Positions 1 to 5,809 of a stretch of DNA of 14,905 nucleotides are shown here, piece after piece. Position 1 is the first letter of the stretch; each line of letters begins with the position of its first letter. A program made the position numbers and the translations under genes. The notes beneath the pieces are model-generated. The model did not search any database and was not told the DNA's origin. It saw only the letters and a program-made list of their open reading frames with translations. Source of the stretch: Sterolibacterium sp964437515 (GTDB lineage: Bacteria; Pseudomonadota; Gammaproteobacteria; Burkholderiales; Rhodocyclaceae). The stretch spans positions 1-14,905 of the forward strand of contig CAYTHB010000069.1 of NCBI GenBank assembly GCA_964437515.1. The letters are read 5' to 3'.

Positions 1-82
1 CATGCTGGATGGTCACAGGAGAGGTTTTGGCTTTAATGGCCACGGATTCAGGAATTTAATTGACAAAATATGAATCGGTTGG

Positions 83-242
83 AATCAATGGGGTCAGACT
101 CGATTGATTAACTATGTATCGCTCACCCAGCCATCGAAAAGCGCAGAATACCGCTGGTTAGATGAAAAATCAATCGAGTCTGACCTTATTGATTTGGTGG
201 TATGGGAGTCTGACCTCATTGATTCGTGACCCCATTGATTCG
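83..242. repeat. Palindromic repeat cluster with core AATCAATGGGGTCAGACTC
   Basis: Four copies of one motif are visible. Copy A (83-109, plus orientation) and copy B (168-194, minus orientation) are 27 bp each and match at 25 positions when one is reverse-complemented, leaving a 58-bp spacer. Two partial minus-orientation copies follow at 206-226 and 227-242. The arrangement of a long inverted repeat plus nested partial copies resembles REP-like elements mobilised by REP-associated tyrosine transposases (RAYTs); that link is inference, since no transposase gene is visible here. The A/B hairpin could also help end the leftward transcript of the adjacent HD-GYP gene. The first 80 bases of the window show nothing recognisable. 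Confidence 0.75.
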
Positions 243-1454
243 CGATTCTCGAGCATTTTGAGATTGTTCGGTTTCATCCACAGGTTGAGCTTTATCTTGA
301 AACTGTGACTGGATTTCCTGCACTTTTTTTGCATTGAAGATCAATGCATTCACGCAATCCTCGTCGAACTTGGTGCGAGACAGGTGACGCAGCCAGCCGA
401 AGGCTTCTTCATTGCTCCATGAGGTTTTGTAAGGGCGAACGCTGGTGAGTGCATCGAATACATCGGCGACGGCAATGATGCGGGCTTCGATGGGGATTTC
501 TTCCCCACGAAGACCATGGGGGTAGCCGCTGCCATCCAGCGCTTCGTGATGCGATTCGGCAATGTTCCGTAGCAAATCGAGACGATCGAGGTGTCCGAGT
601 CCGAAATTGCTGGCAATGGCCTCGATCATCTGCTGGCCACGCAGCGTATGCAATTTCATTTCTTCACGTTCATCCTCTGTCAGCTGTCCCTGTTTAAGCA
701 AAATACGATCAGGAATCGCCAGTTTGCCGATATCGTGCAAAGGAGCAAACTGGAAAATACGTTCGATCGTTTCATCATCCAGTGCAGCAGCACCTGTTGC
801 TGCCAGATGTTGTGCAATCAATCGGGCATAACGTGCCATGCGGTCGATGTGACCACCCGTTTCAGGATCCCGGTAGTGCACCATGTCATGCGCTGTTTTG
901 ACGGCAGCGGCCAGGGTGCGCACGGTAAACATTTCGGCGGTAACGATCGAAGAGATCAGATGAGAAAACACGTCCAGTTGATGCAGCGTTGCTTCCGTCC
1001 AAGGACCGGGTTCGCGGGCATCAAAGAAAATAAAGCCCCAGAAAGCGCCATTGAGATACATCGGCGCCGTGTAGCTGGAGCGATAGCCCTCGTCAGCAAT
1101 GATGCGGGTATGCGTGCGATTGCTTTGCCGCGCCAGACGCAAATCGTTGATGACGCGCGGTCGCCCCATCTGCAGGATTTCGCCCAGTGAAGGTGTGTCA
1201 GCCAGACGCGCTTCGTAACGCACCAGATCATTGTGTCCGGGCGAGCTGGCCAGAAAGGTCTTCAGAAGATCTGTCGCTGGATCGTAACTGGCCACAGAAA
1301 TGCGATCGACGCATCCGATGAGGGTGTAAAGGGCTTCGTGTATCACGCTGAGTCGCTGTTCGAGCGTTTGCTTGTGATTCAGACTCGCCAGAAGGTCGGT
1401 GTGCGTATAGTGAGTGGCATTCGCCGTGTTGTGTTCAGGGATGCATTCAGTCAT
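216..1454 (-). CDS. GAF domain + HD-GYP domain protein (probable cyclic-di-GMP phosphodiesterase)
   Basis: A GAF-like sensor region is followed by an HD-GYP domain, the family that hydrolyses cyclic di-GMP. In the longest reading (460 aa, from 1598) the GAF region spans roughly residues 75-225. The HD-GYP domain then shows GGH near 248-250, the HD dyad at 288-289, GKxxxPD at 291-297, and SHHE...DGSGYP at 349-360. All the usual metal-binding motifs are present, so the enzyme is probably active and cytoplasmic. I prefer the ATG at 1454 (412 aa): the extra 48 residues of the longer form look unlike a conserved domain, and their coding region overlaps the promoter of the divergent neighbour. Neither start has a clear Shine-Dalgarno. 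The last ~8 codons and the TGA stop lie inside the repeat cluster, so the natural C-terminus has probably been altered. Confidence 0.9.
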   Translation of the reverse strand: MTECIPEHNTANATHYTHTDLLASLNHKQTLEQRLSVIHEALYTLIGCVDRISVASYDPATDLLKTFLASSPGHNDLVRYEARLADTPSLGEILQMGRPRVINDLRLARQSNRTHTRIIADEGYRSSYTAPMYLNGAFWGFIFFDAREPGPWTEATLHQLDVFSHLISSIVTAEMFTVRTLAAAVKTAHDMVHYRDPETGGHIDRMARYARLIAQHLAATGAAALDDETIERIFQFAPLHDIGKLAIPDRILLKQGQLTEDEREEMKLHTLRGQQMIEAIASNFGLGHLDRLDLLRNIAESHHEALDGSGYPHGLRGEEIPIEARIIAVADVFDALTSVRPYKTSWSNEEAFGWLRHLSRTKFDEDCVNALIFNAKKVQEIQSQFQDKAQPVDETEQSQNARESRINGVTNQ

Positions 1455-1591
1455 GGGGCGCGGTGTGATGTGGTGTGGTGATGTGGGTCTTTTGAAGAAC
1501 AGAAAGATACCCGAAACATACGGGAATGGCTTGGATTGCGCGAGGAGTGTGATTCGATGAAATAAAGGTGCCATGCCATGTTTGATTGACA

Positions 1592-1620
1592 TTGACATAG
1601 TTTGAATGCTTGTTGATACT
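1592..1620 (+). promoter_or_regulatory. Sigma70-type promoter of the zinc-ribbon membrane protein gene
   Basis: TTGACA at 1592-1597, a 17-bp spacer, then GATACT at 1615-1620 (4 of 6 consensus). A second TTGACA directly abuts it at 1586-1591 but has no partner -10. The predicted start of transcription is near 1627, giving a leader of about 32 nt before the ATG at 1659. Confidence 0.6.
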
Positions 1621-1658
1621 GCCCACGCATTTCATTTACTTAACTAGGGAGATCAAGC

Positions 1659-2327
1659 ATGCAATGTCCGAATTGTCAGGCTGAAGTACAAAGTGGGGCC
1701 GCACTTTGCAGTCAATGCGGTACATCATTGAATAGTGCTACTCCTGCAACGACTTCTGCAGTATCAGCTTATAAAAGTAGCTTTGGCGATCAATTCAATG
1801 CGGCACTGATTTTCTGGAAAATGAATCTGAGCGATCTGGTCGTGCTGACGCTGGTATTCCTGCTCGTGTGCTGGATTCCGATTGCCAATATCGGCTTTGC
1901 GGCCGGTTACACGCGATCCATTCTGAAAGTGGCGCGGGGTGAGGGCAAAGCGGAGGTCGGTGATCTGTTCAATGCCTGGGACTGCTTTGGCAATTTGCTG
2001 GTTTATTGCATCCTGATTCTGGTTTGCTCGGTCGTTCTCAATGTTGTGCCTTTGCTGGGTGCTTTGGCTTCCATGGCGCTGGGTTTCGCGGCACTTCCGG
2101 GGCTCTACTTGATCGTGGATCGTGGGACGAATTTTGGTGATGCGATCAAAGGTTCGATTGCAGCGATACAGGCCAACCCGGTGGATTGGGGGCTGAGTTA
2201 TCTTGTGGGCTACATCGTTGGCGGCATCGGCGCCTTGCTGTTGTTTGTGGGCGTCATCTTTACGCTGCCGTTAGGCGCACTGATCATGGCCTTGCAGTAC
2301 GAAAATTCAAAATCGACCATGGCCTGA
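1659..2327 (+). CDS. Zinc-ribbon-domain integral membrane protein, function unknown
   Basis: The 222-aa product begins with a zinc ribbon: C3-P-N-C6 and C17-S-Q-C20 form two CxxC knuckles. A short Ser/Thr/Ala-rich linker (about residues 24-40) leads to a membrane domain with hydrophobic stretches near 58-82, 113-153 and 177-212, the last rich in glycine. The start is supported by a strong ribosome-binding site, AGGGAGA at 1646-1652. Proteins of this layout usually place the ribbon in the cytoplasm, but no enzyme motif is visible and I do not assign a function. The gene is a monocistron between its own promoter and a strong terminator, divergent from the HD-GYP gene. Confidence 0.85.
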   Translation: MQCPNCQAEVQSGAALCSQCGTSLNSATPATTSAVSAYKSSFGDQFNAALIFWKMNLSDLVVLTLVFLLVCWIPIANIGFAAGYTRSILKVARGEGKAEVGDLFNAWDCFGNLLVYCILILVCSVVLNVVPLLGALASMALGFAALPGLYLIVDRGTNFGDAIKGSIAAIQANPVDWGLSYLVGYIVGGIGALLLFVGVIFTLPLGALIMALQYENSKSTMA

Positions 2328-2360
2328 GTGAGCCAATCTGTCAGTGAGGTGTTGAGATGG

Positions 2361-2403
2361 CCGGACTTCATGAGTTTCATGAAGTCCGGTTTGCATATTT
2401 TTT
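2361..2403 (+). terminator. Intrinsic terminator after the zinc-ribbon gene
   Basis: A perfect 13-bp stem (2361-2373 with 2377-2389) with a 3-nt loop is followed by TTTGCATATTTTTT. The gap from the stop codon to the stem is about 33 nt. Confidence 0.85.
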
Positions 2404-2762
2404 ACTTAAAGCTGACTCACCCTTCAGGGCAACCGCATGGATCTCATCCAAGCCCAAGCCGTTTAACGTGAAATACAAAAATCAGAGTCGGGTTGAAGTT
2501 TCGAGCATAGCGAGCAAATGAGTAGCCGCCCCTTGAGGGAGCGTAGGCGGGGTTTCACGGAGCACTGCTCCGTGCCGCCGAAGCCGGACGGCTGTGCAAA
2601 GCCGTCCGTGGGGGATGGGTGGGGTAAGCGTATCTGTTATCGGGTAACGATTATTTCATCCTCTGCGGGTGGAGAGGGTCATCATGATCGTTAGCACGAT
2701 AAGCATCAGAAGTTGCCGCGACGAGACGTCGCGTCCTGATCCCGCCCTTGCACTTGTTCGGA
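2404..2762. other. Gene-free stretch with GC-rich hairpins
   Basis: No convincing gene is present. After the left inverted-repeat arm (2467-2498) come four hairpins in a row. They are CCGCC/GGCGG (2526-2530 with 2546-2550), a perfect CACGGAGCA/TGCTCCGTG dyad (2556-2574), CGGACGGCT/AGCCGTCCG with a 6-nt loop (2585-2608), and CGCGACG/CGTCGCG with a 3-nt loop (2717-2733). None is followed by a U-tract, so they are not simple intrinsic terminators. They could be a dispersed repeat or a structured RNA; the sequence alone does not decide. Confidence 0.5.
2467..2498 (+). repeat. Left arm of the inverted repeat flanking prlF-yhaV
   Basis: This 32-bp stretch starts CGTGAAATACAAAAA and ends TTGAAG. 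It matches the reverse complement of 3798-3829 almost throughout: 15 identical bases, then CAGAGTCGG and TTGAAG in common, with small differences only in the A-run and one extra G. Confidence 0.8.
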
Positions 2763-2808
2763 CAATGCAACTGCATTGACGACGTAAGGCGATTGCATTA
2801 CCATGCAA
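2763..2808 (+). promoter_or_regulatory. prlF-yhaV promoter with two TGCA dyads (probable autoregulatory operator)
   Basis: A promoter reads TTGACG (2776-2781), 17 bp, TACCAT (2799-2804). Two dyads cover it: CAATGCA-AC-TGCATTG at 2763-2778 and TTGCAT-TACC-ATGCAA at 2793-2808. Their centres are 30 bp apart, close to three helical turns. The first dyad touches the -35 and the second contains the -10. Both share TGCA-centred half-sites, as expected of sites for the AbrB-fold antitoxin PrlF, alone or with YhaV. The operator assignment is inference. Confidence 0.55.
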
Positions 2809-2838
2809 AGCATCGACACCTTTTGATCGGAGAGCGCC

Positions 2839-3168
2839 ATGGCTGCCACACTCGAAGTCGAATCCACGCTGACTGACCGTTACCAAACCACGGTGCCGGA
2901 AACCGTGCGCCGCGCTCTCCAACTGGGCAAGCGTGACAAGATCCACTACACCATTCGCCCGGGCGGCGAGGTCGTGCTGACGCGCGCTGAAGTTCCTGAG
3001 GATGACGATCCGGTGCTTGGGGCTTTCCTAGACTTCCTAGCTCGTGACATCGCCAGCCATCCAGAGCACCTGCAGGCCATTGATGCCAGCTTCGTGCAGC
3101 GCCTCCAGTCTCTGACCGGTGGTGTCGAAGTCGATCTCGATGTCCCTCTGTCGGCAGACGATGAATGA
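2839..3168 (+). CDS. prlF: PrlF-family antitoxin (type II toxin-antitoxin)
   Basis: The 109-aa protein carries an N-terminal SpoVT/AbrB-type DNA-binding region (about residues 5-50: ESTLTDRYQTTVPETVRRAL, then GDK-like KRDKIHY and EVVLTR). An acidic tail follows, with a helix near 55-92 that in this family contacts the toxin. PrlF (SohA) neutralises the YhaV ribonuclease and represses its own operon. A ribosome-binding site GGAGA (2829-2833) precedes the ATG. The stop overlaps the next gene's start in ATGA, so the two are translationally coupled in the standard antitoxin-first order. The length is close to that of known PrlF proteins. Confidence 0.93.
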   Translation: MAATLEVESTLTDRYQTTVPETVRRALQLGKRDKIHYTIRPGGEVVLTRAEVPEDDDPVLGAFLDFLARDIASHPEHLQAIDASFVQRLQSLTGGVEVDLDVPLSADDE

Positions 3169-3677
3169 GCAACAGCAAGCCAGCTCCCTTGCTCATCCAC
3201 GGCTGGACGGTTTTTGCTCACCCGTTGTTTCTCGCGAAAGTTGAGGACATTGTCCACCAGGTCGAGGGGCTAAAGGAAAAAGATCCTGCCGGGTACTTGA
3301 AGAAGAACGCAACCAAGCGACTGGCGGCGATCACCAAATTGGCGTTTGACGTCATCCCGCAAGACCCGACGCGACCGGAATACCGGCAGGGAAACAGCCT
3401 CGGTGACGACCATAAGCATTGGTTCAGAGCCAAGTTCTTTCAGCAGCACCGGCTGTTCTTCCGCTATCACATACCCAGCAAGGTGATCGTGCTGGTCTGG
3501 GTGAACGATGAGGATACGAAGCGTGCCTACGAAAGTAGTGATGATGTCTACCGGGTGTTTCGGAAAATGCTGGAAAGCGGTCGCCCGCCCGATGATTGGA
3601 GTCGGCTGCTGAAAGAGGCCAAACCCGCTGCTGAGCGACTGCAATCGAGCATGGCGGCACTGAAAAGGTTGGAGTGA
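3165..3677 (+). CDS. yhaV: YhaV-family toxin (ribonuclease of a type II toxin-antitoxin)
   Basis: The 170-aa protein matches the YhaV family along its length: an N-terminal GWTVFAHPLF, central KDPAGYLKKNATKRLAAI (residues 40-57), the RLFFRY core strand (96-101), VLVWVNDEDTKRAY (109-122) and the C-terminal VFRKMLESGRPPDDW (131-145). YhaV is a RelE-fold ribonuclease that inhibits growth when not bound by PrlF. The gene starts inside the prlF stop (ATGA). The family is usually slightly shorter; the extra residues are a C-terminal tail (about 155-170). No truncation or frameshift is seen, so the module appears intact. Confidence 0.93.
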   Translation: MSNSKPAPLLIHGWTVFAHPLFLAKVEDIVHQVEGLKEKDPAGYLKKNATKRLAAITKLAFDVIPQDPTRPEYRQGNSLGDDHKHWFRAKFFQQHRLFFRYHIPSKVIVLVWVNDEDTKRAYESSDDVYRVFRKMLESGRPPDDWSRLLKEAKPAAERLQSSMAALKRLE

Positions 3678-3797
3678 TGCACAACAGCCAATAGTTCACA
3701 GTCCACAGAGTTACAGGATCAAACACTGTTCAGTGTAAATGATGCGCACAGCATCTGCCCTCAGGCTGGAAATATAGAAGCGATGCTCCACACCATC

Positions 3798-3829
3798 CTT
3801 CAACCGACTCTGTTTTTTTGTATTTCACG
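3798..3829 (-). repeat. Right arm of the inverted repeat flanking prlF-yhaV
   Basis: The reverse complement of 2467-2498 with minor differences (a 7-T run and one missing base). It lies between the yhaV stop and the rnfH start, about 37 nt before the rnfH ATG, so it occupies the expected promoter region of rnfH. Two small hairpins precede it: ACACTG-tt-CAGTGT (about 3724-3737) and GATGC/GCATC just after. Confidence 0.8.
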
Positions 3830-3866
3830 CTAAAATCTTCTGTCTCATTTGTTGTATTGACTGTCC

Positions 3867-4208
3867 ATGACCTCATCTCAAGATATATCGAAAGTAACCC
3901 TTCAGGTCGAGGTCGTTTATGCGCTGGCGCAGCGTCAGGAGCGGGTTTCATTGAAACTTGCGAGTGGAAGCGCTTTGCAGAATGCCATCGAACAATCCGG
4001 GTTGCTGGAAAAATATCCTGAAATTGATCTGGCCAAGGCCAAGGTGGGCATCTACGGAAAACTCAGCAAGCTGGATACAGTTTTGCGTGACCGTGATCGT
4101 GTGGAAATTTACCGCCCGCTGATTGCCGATCCGAAAGAAGTGCGCAAACAACGGGCGGCTGAAGGCAAAGTGATGAAAAAGGGTGGAGGGGCTGAGGTAG
4201 AGGCTTAA
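3867..4208 (+). CDS. rnfH: RnfH family protein (UPF0125)
   Basis: A 113-aa small cytoplasmic protein of the ubiquitin-like RnfH family. The signature is clear: VEVVYALAQRQ (residues 14-24), the VGIYGKLSKLDTVLRDRDRVEIYRPL block (60-85) and ADPKEVRKQRA (87-97). The biochemical role of the family is unsettled; the name comes from an association with rnf clusters. No strong Shine-Dalgarno precedes the ATG at 3867, but in-frame conservation begins soon after it, so the start is acceptable. Many proteobacteria have ratA or smpB near rnfH; here that side is occupied by the prlF-yhaV module. guaB starts 51 nt downstream. Confidence 0.88.
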   Translation: MTSSQDISKVTLQVEVVYALAQRQERVSLKLASGSALQNAIEQSGLLEKYPEIDLAKAKVGIYGKLSKLDTVLRDRDRVEIYRPLIADPKEVRKQRAAEGKVMKKGGGAEVEA

Positions 4209-4233
4209 TCCTCAGTCTTGCATCGCGTATAAT
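4205..4233 (+). promoter_or_regulatory. Possible guaB promoter with GC-rich discriminator
   Basis: A perfect TATAAT lies at 4228-4233, with a weak TTAATC 17 bp upstream (4205-4210), overlapping the rnfH stop. The following CTCGCC is GC-rich, as is typical of promoters under stringent (ppGpp) control, which is plausible for guaB. The ribosome-binding site AAGGAA (4249-4254) precedes the ATG. Confidence 0.45.
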
Positions 4234-4259
4234 CTCGCCTTTGGAATCAAGGAAAGAAG

Positions 4260-5720
4260 ATGCGAGTTCTCCATAAGGCGCTGACGTTTGATGACGTTCT
4301 GCTCGTTCCCGCGCACTCCAACATTCTGCCGCGCGACGTTTCTCTCGATACTCAACTGACTCGCAATATCCGTCTGCGTATGCCGCTGGTTTCGGCGGCG
4401 ATGGATACGGTGACCGAATCCCGTCTGGCGATTGCGCTGGCGCAGGAAGGCGGGATCGGTATCATCCACAAGAATCTGTCGCCCAAGGCGCAGGCCGCCG
4501 AGGTGGCGCGCGTCAAGCGTCACGAATCGGGTGTGCTGAAAGACCCGATTACCGTACCGCCTTCGATGACGGTGCGCGAAGTGGTGGCGCTGACACGTCA
4601 GCATCGTTTTTCCGGTTTGCCGGTGCTGGAAAATGGTCGCGTGGTGGGCATTGTTACCAATCGCGATTTGCGTTTCGAATCCAGTCTCGATCAGCCCGTC
4701 AAGAACATTATGACCCCGCGCGACCGCCTAATCACGGTGAAGGAGGGCGCATCGACTGACGAGGCCAAGGCTCTGATGCACAAGCACCGCCTGGAGCGCG
4801 TGCTGGTGGTGAATGATGACTTTGAGCTGCGCGGTTTGGTTACAGTGAAAGACATCCTGAAATCCACCGAATATCCCAATGCCTGCAAGGATGCGCACGG
4901 TAGTTTGCGCGTCGGCGCAGCGATTGGCGTGGGTCCGGGGACGGAAGAGCGTGCCGCCTTGCTGGTGGAAGCGGGTGTGGATGTGCTGGTGGTGGATACC
5001 GCGCATGGTCATTCGCAAGGCGTGCTCGATCGGGTGAAATGGGTCAAGCAGAATTTCCCCAAGGTGGAAGTCATCGGTGGCAACATCGCCACTGCCAAGG
5101 CGGCTTTGGCGCTGGTCGATCAAGGTGCAGATGGTGTCAAGGTAGGCATCGGCCCAGGGTCGATCTGCACCACGCGCATCGTGGCCGGTGTCGGCGTGCC
5201 GCAGATTACTGCGATTGATAATGTGGCGACGGCACTGGCGGGAACAGGCGTGCCGATGATTGCCGATGGCGGGATTCGTTATTCGGGTGACATTTCCAAG
5301 GCGATTGCGGCGGGAGCCAATGTGGTCATGCTCGGCGGCCTGTTTGCCGGGACGGAAGAAGCTCCGGGTGAAACGGTGCTCTATCAGGGGCGTTCGTACA
5401 AGTCCTATCGTGGCATGGGCAGCCTGGGCGCGATGAAGGACGGTGCTGCGGATCGTTACTTTCAGGAAAGCGATGCCAACGTCGAAAAACTGGTGCCCGA
5501 AGGCATCGAAGGTCGCGTGCCCTATAAAGGCCCGGTGGTTGCGGTGATCCATCAGTTGATGGGTGGCTTGCGCGCTTCGATGGGCTATGTCGGTACAGCG
5601 ACCATCGACGAAATGCGGACGCGATCCGAATTTGTGGAAATCACTTCAGCAGGGATTCGTGAATCCCATGTGCATGACGTGCAGATCACCAAGGAAGCAC
5701 CGAATTATCACGTCGATTGA
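4260..5720 (+). CDS. guaB: IMP dehydrogenase
   Basis: GuaB oxidises IMP to XMP with NAD+, the committed step to guanine nucleotides, in the cytoplasm. The 486-aa length is normal. The TIM barrel opens with ALTFDDVLLVPAHS (residues 7-20). Two CBS domains are inserted at about 93-210. The catalytic loop reads GPGSICTTR with the nucleophile Cys303. It is followed by GVGVPQ, DGGIRYSGD (336-344), KSYRGMGSLGAM (381-392) and the flap segment EGIEGRVPYKGP (414-425). The start has an AAGGAA ribosome-binding site 6 nt upstream and fits the usual N-terminus. The gene lies just downstream of rnfH and is followed by an intrinsic terminator before guaA. No key residue is missing. Confidence 0.98.
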   Translation: MRVLHKALTFDDVLLVPAHSNILPRDVSLDTQLTRNIRLRMPLVSAAMDTVTESRLAIALAQEGGIGIIHKNLSPKAQAAEVARVKRHESGVLKDPITVPPSMTVREVVALTRQHRFSGLPVLENGRVVGIVTNRDLRFESSLDQPVKNIMTPRDRLITVKEGASTDEAKALMHKHRLERVLVVNDDFELRGLVTVKDILKSTEYPNACKDAHGSLRVGAAIGVGPGTEERAALLVEAGVDVLVVDTAHGHSQGVLDRVKWVKQNFPKVEVIGGNIATAKAALALVDQGADGVKVGIGPGSICTTRIVAGVGVPQITAIDNVATALAGTGVPMIADGGIRYSGDISKAIAAGANVVMLGGLFAGTEEAPGETVLYQGRSYKSYRGMGSLGAMKDGAADRYFQESDANVEKLVPEGIEGRVPYKGPVVAVIHQLMGGLRASMGYVGTATIDEMRTRSEFVEITSAGIRESHVHDVQITKEAPNYHVD

Positions 5721-5736
5721 CGTATTCCGGTCAAAT

Positions 5737-5767
5737 AGGGGCGGCTGTGTGCCGCCTCTGTTTTTTT
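5737..5767 (+). terminator. Intrinsic terminator between guaB and guaA
   Basis: A 9-bp stem (5737-5745 with 5751-5759, one G-U pair, GGGGCGGC/GCCGCCTC) with a 5-nt loop, followed by seven T at 5761-5767. It lies 16 nt after the guaB stop and 43 nt before the guaA start. Confidence 0.85.
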
Positions 5768-5772
5768 GAGCC

Positions 5773-5807
5773 ATAGAAACAGATAAACGGATAGAAACGA
5801 TAGAAAC
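5773..5807 (+). repeat. ATAGAAAC short repeats in the guaA leader
   Basis: ATAGAAAC occurs at 5773-5780, 5791-5798 and 5800-5807, with a variant AGATAAAC at 5781-5788. The array fills nearly all the space between the terminator and the guaA ATG and leaves no Shine-Dalgarno. It may be a chance low-complexity leader or a binding site. Confidence 0.5.
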
Positions 5808-5809
5808 TC

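Noticed and set aside
591..1190. 199-codon open frame opposite the HD-GYP gene
   Set aside because: Covers conserved HD-GYP and GAF codons on the other strand; the HD-GYP reading has intact motifs, this one has none.
2656..3257. Leftward open frames across prlF-yhaV
   Set aside because: They overlap the recognisable PrlF and YhaV genes and the operator; no family resemblance.
4728..5552. 274-codon open frame antisense to guaB
   Set aside because: It lies wholly inside the clearly coding guaB, has a histidine-rich composition typical of a shadow frame, and resembles no family.
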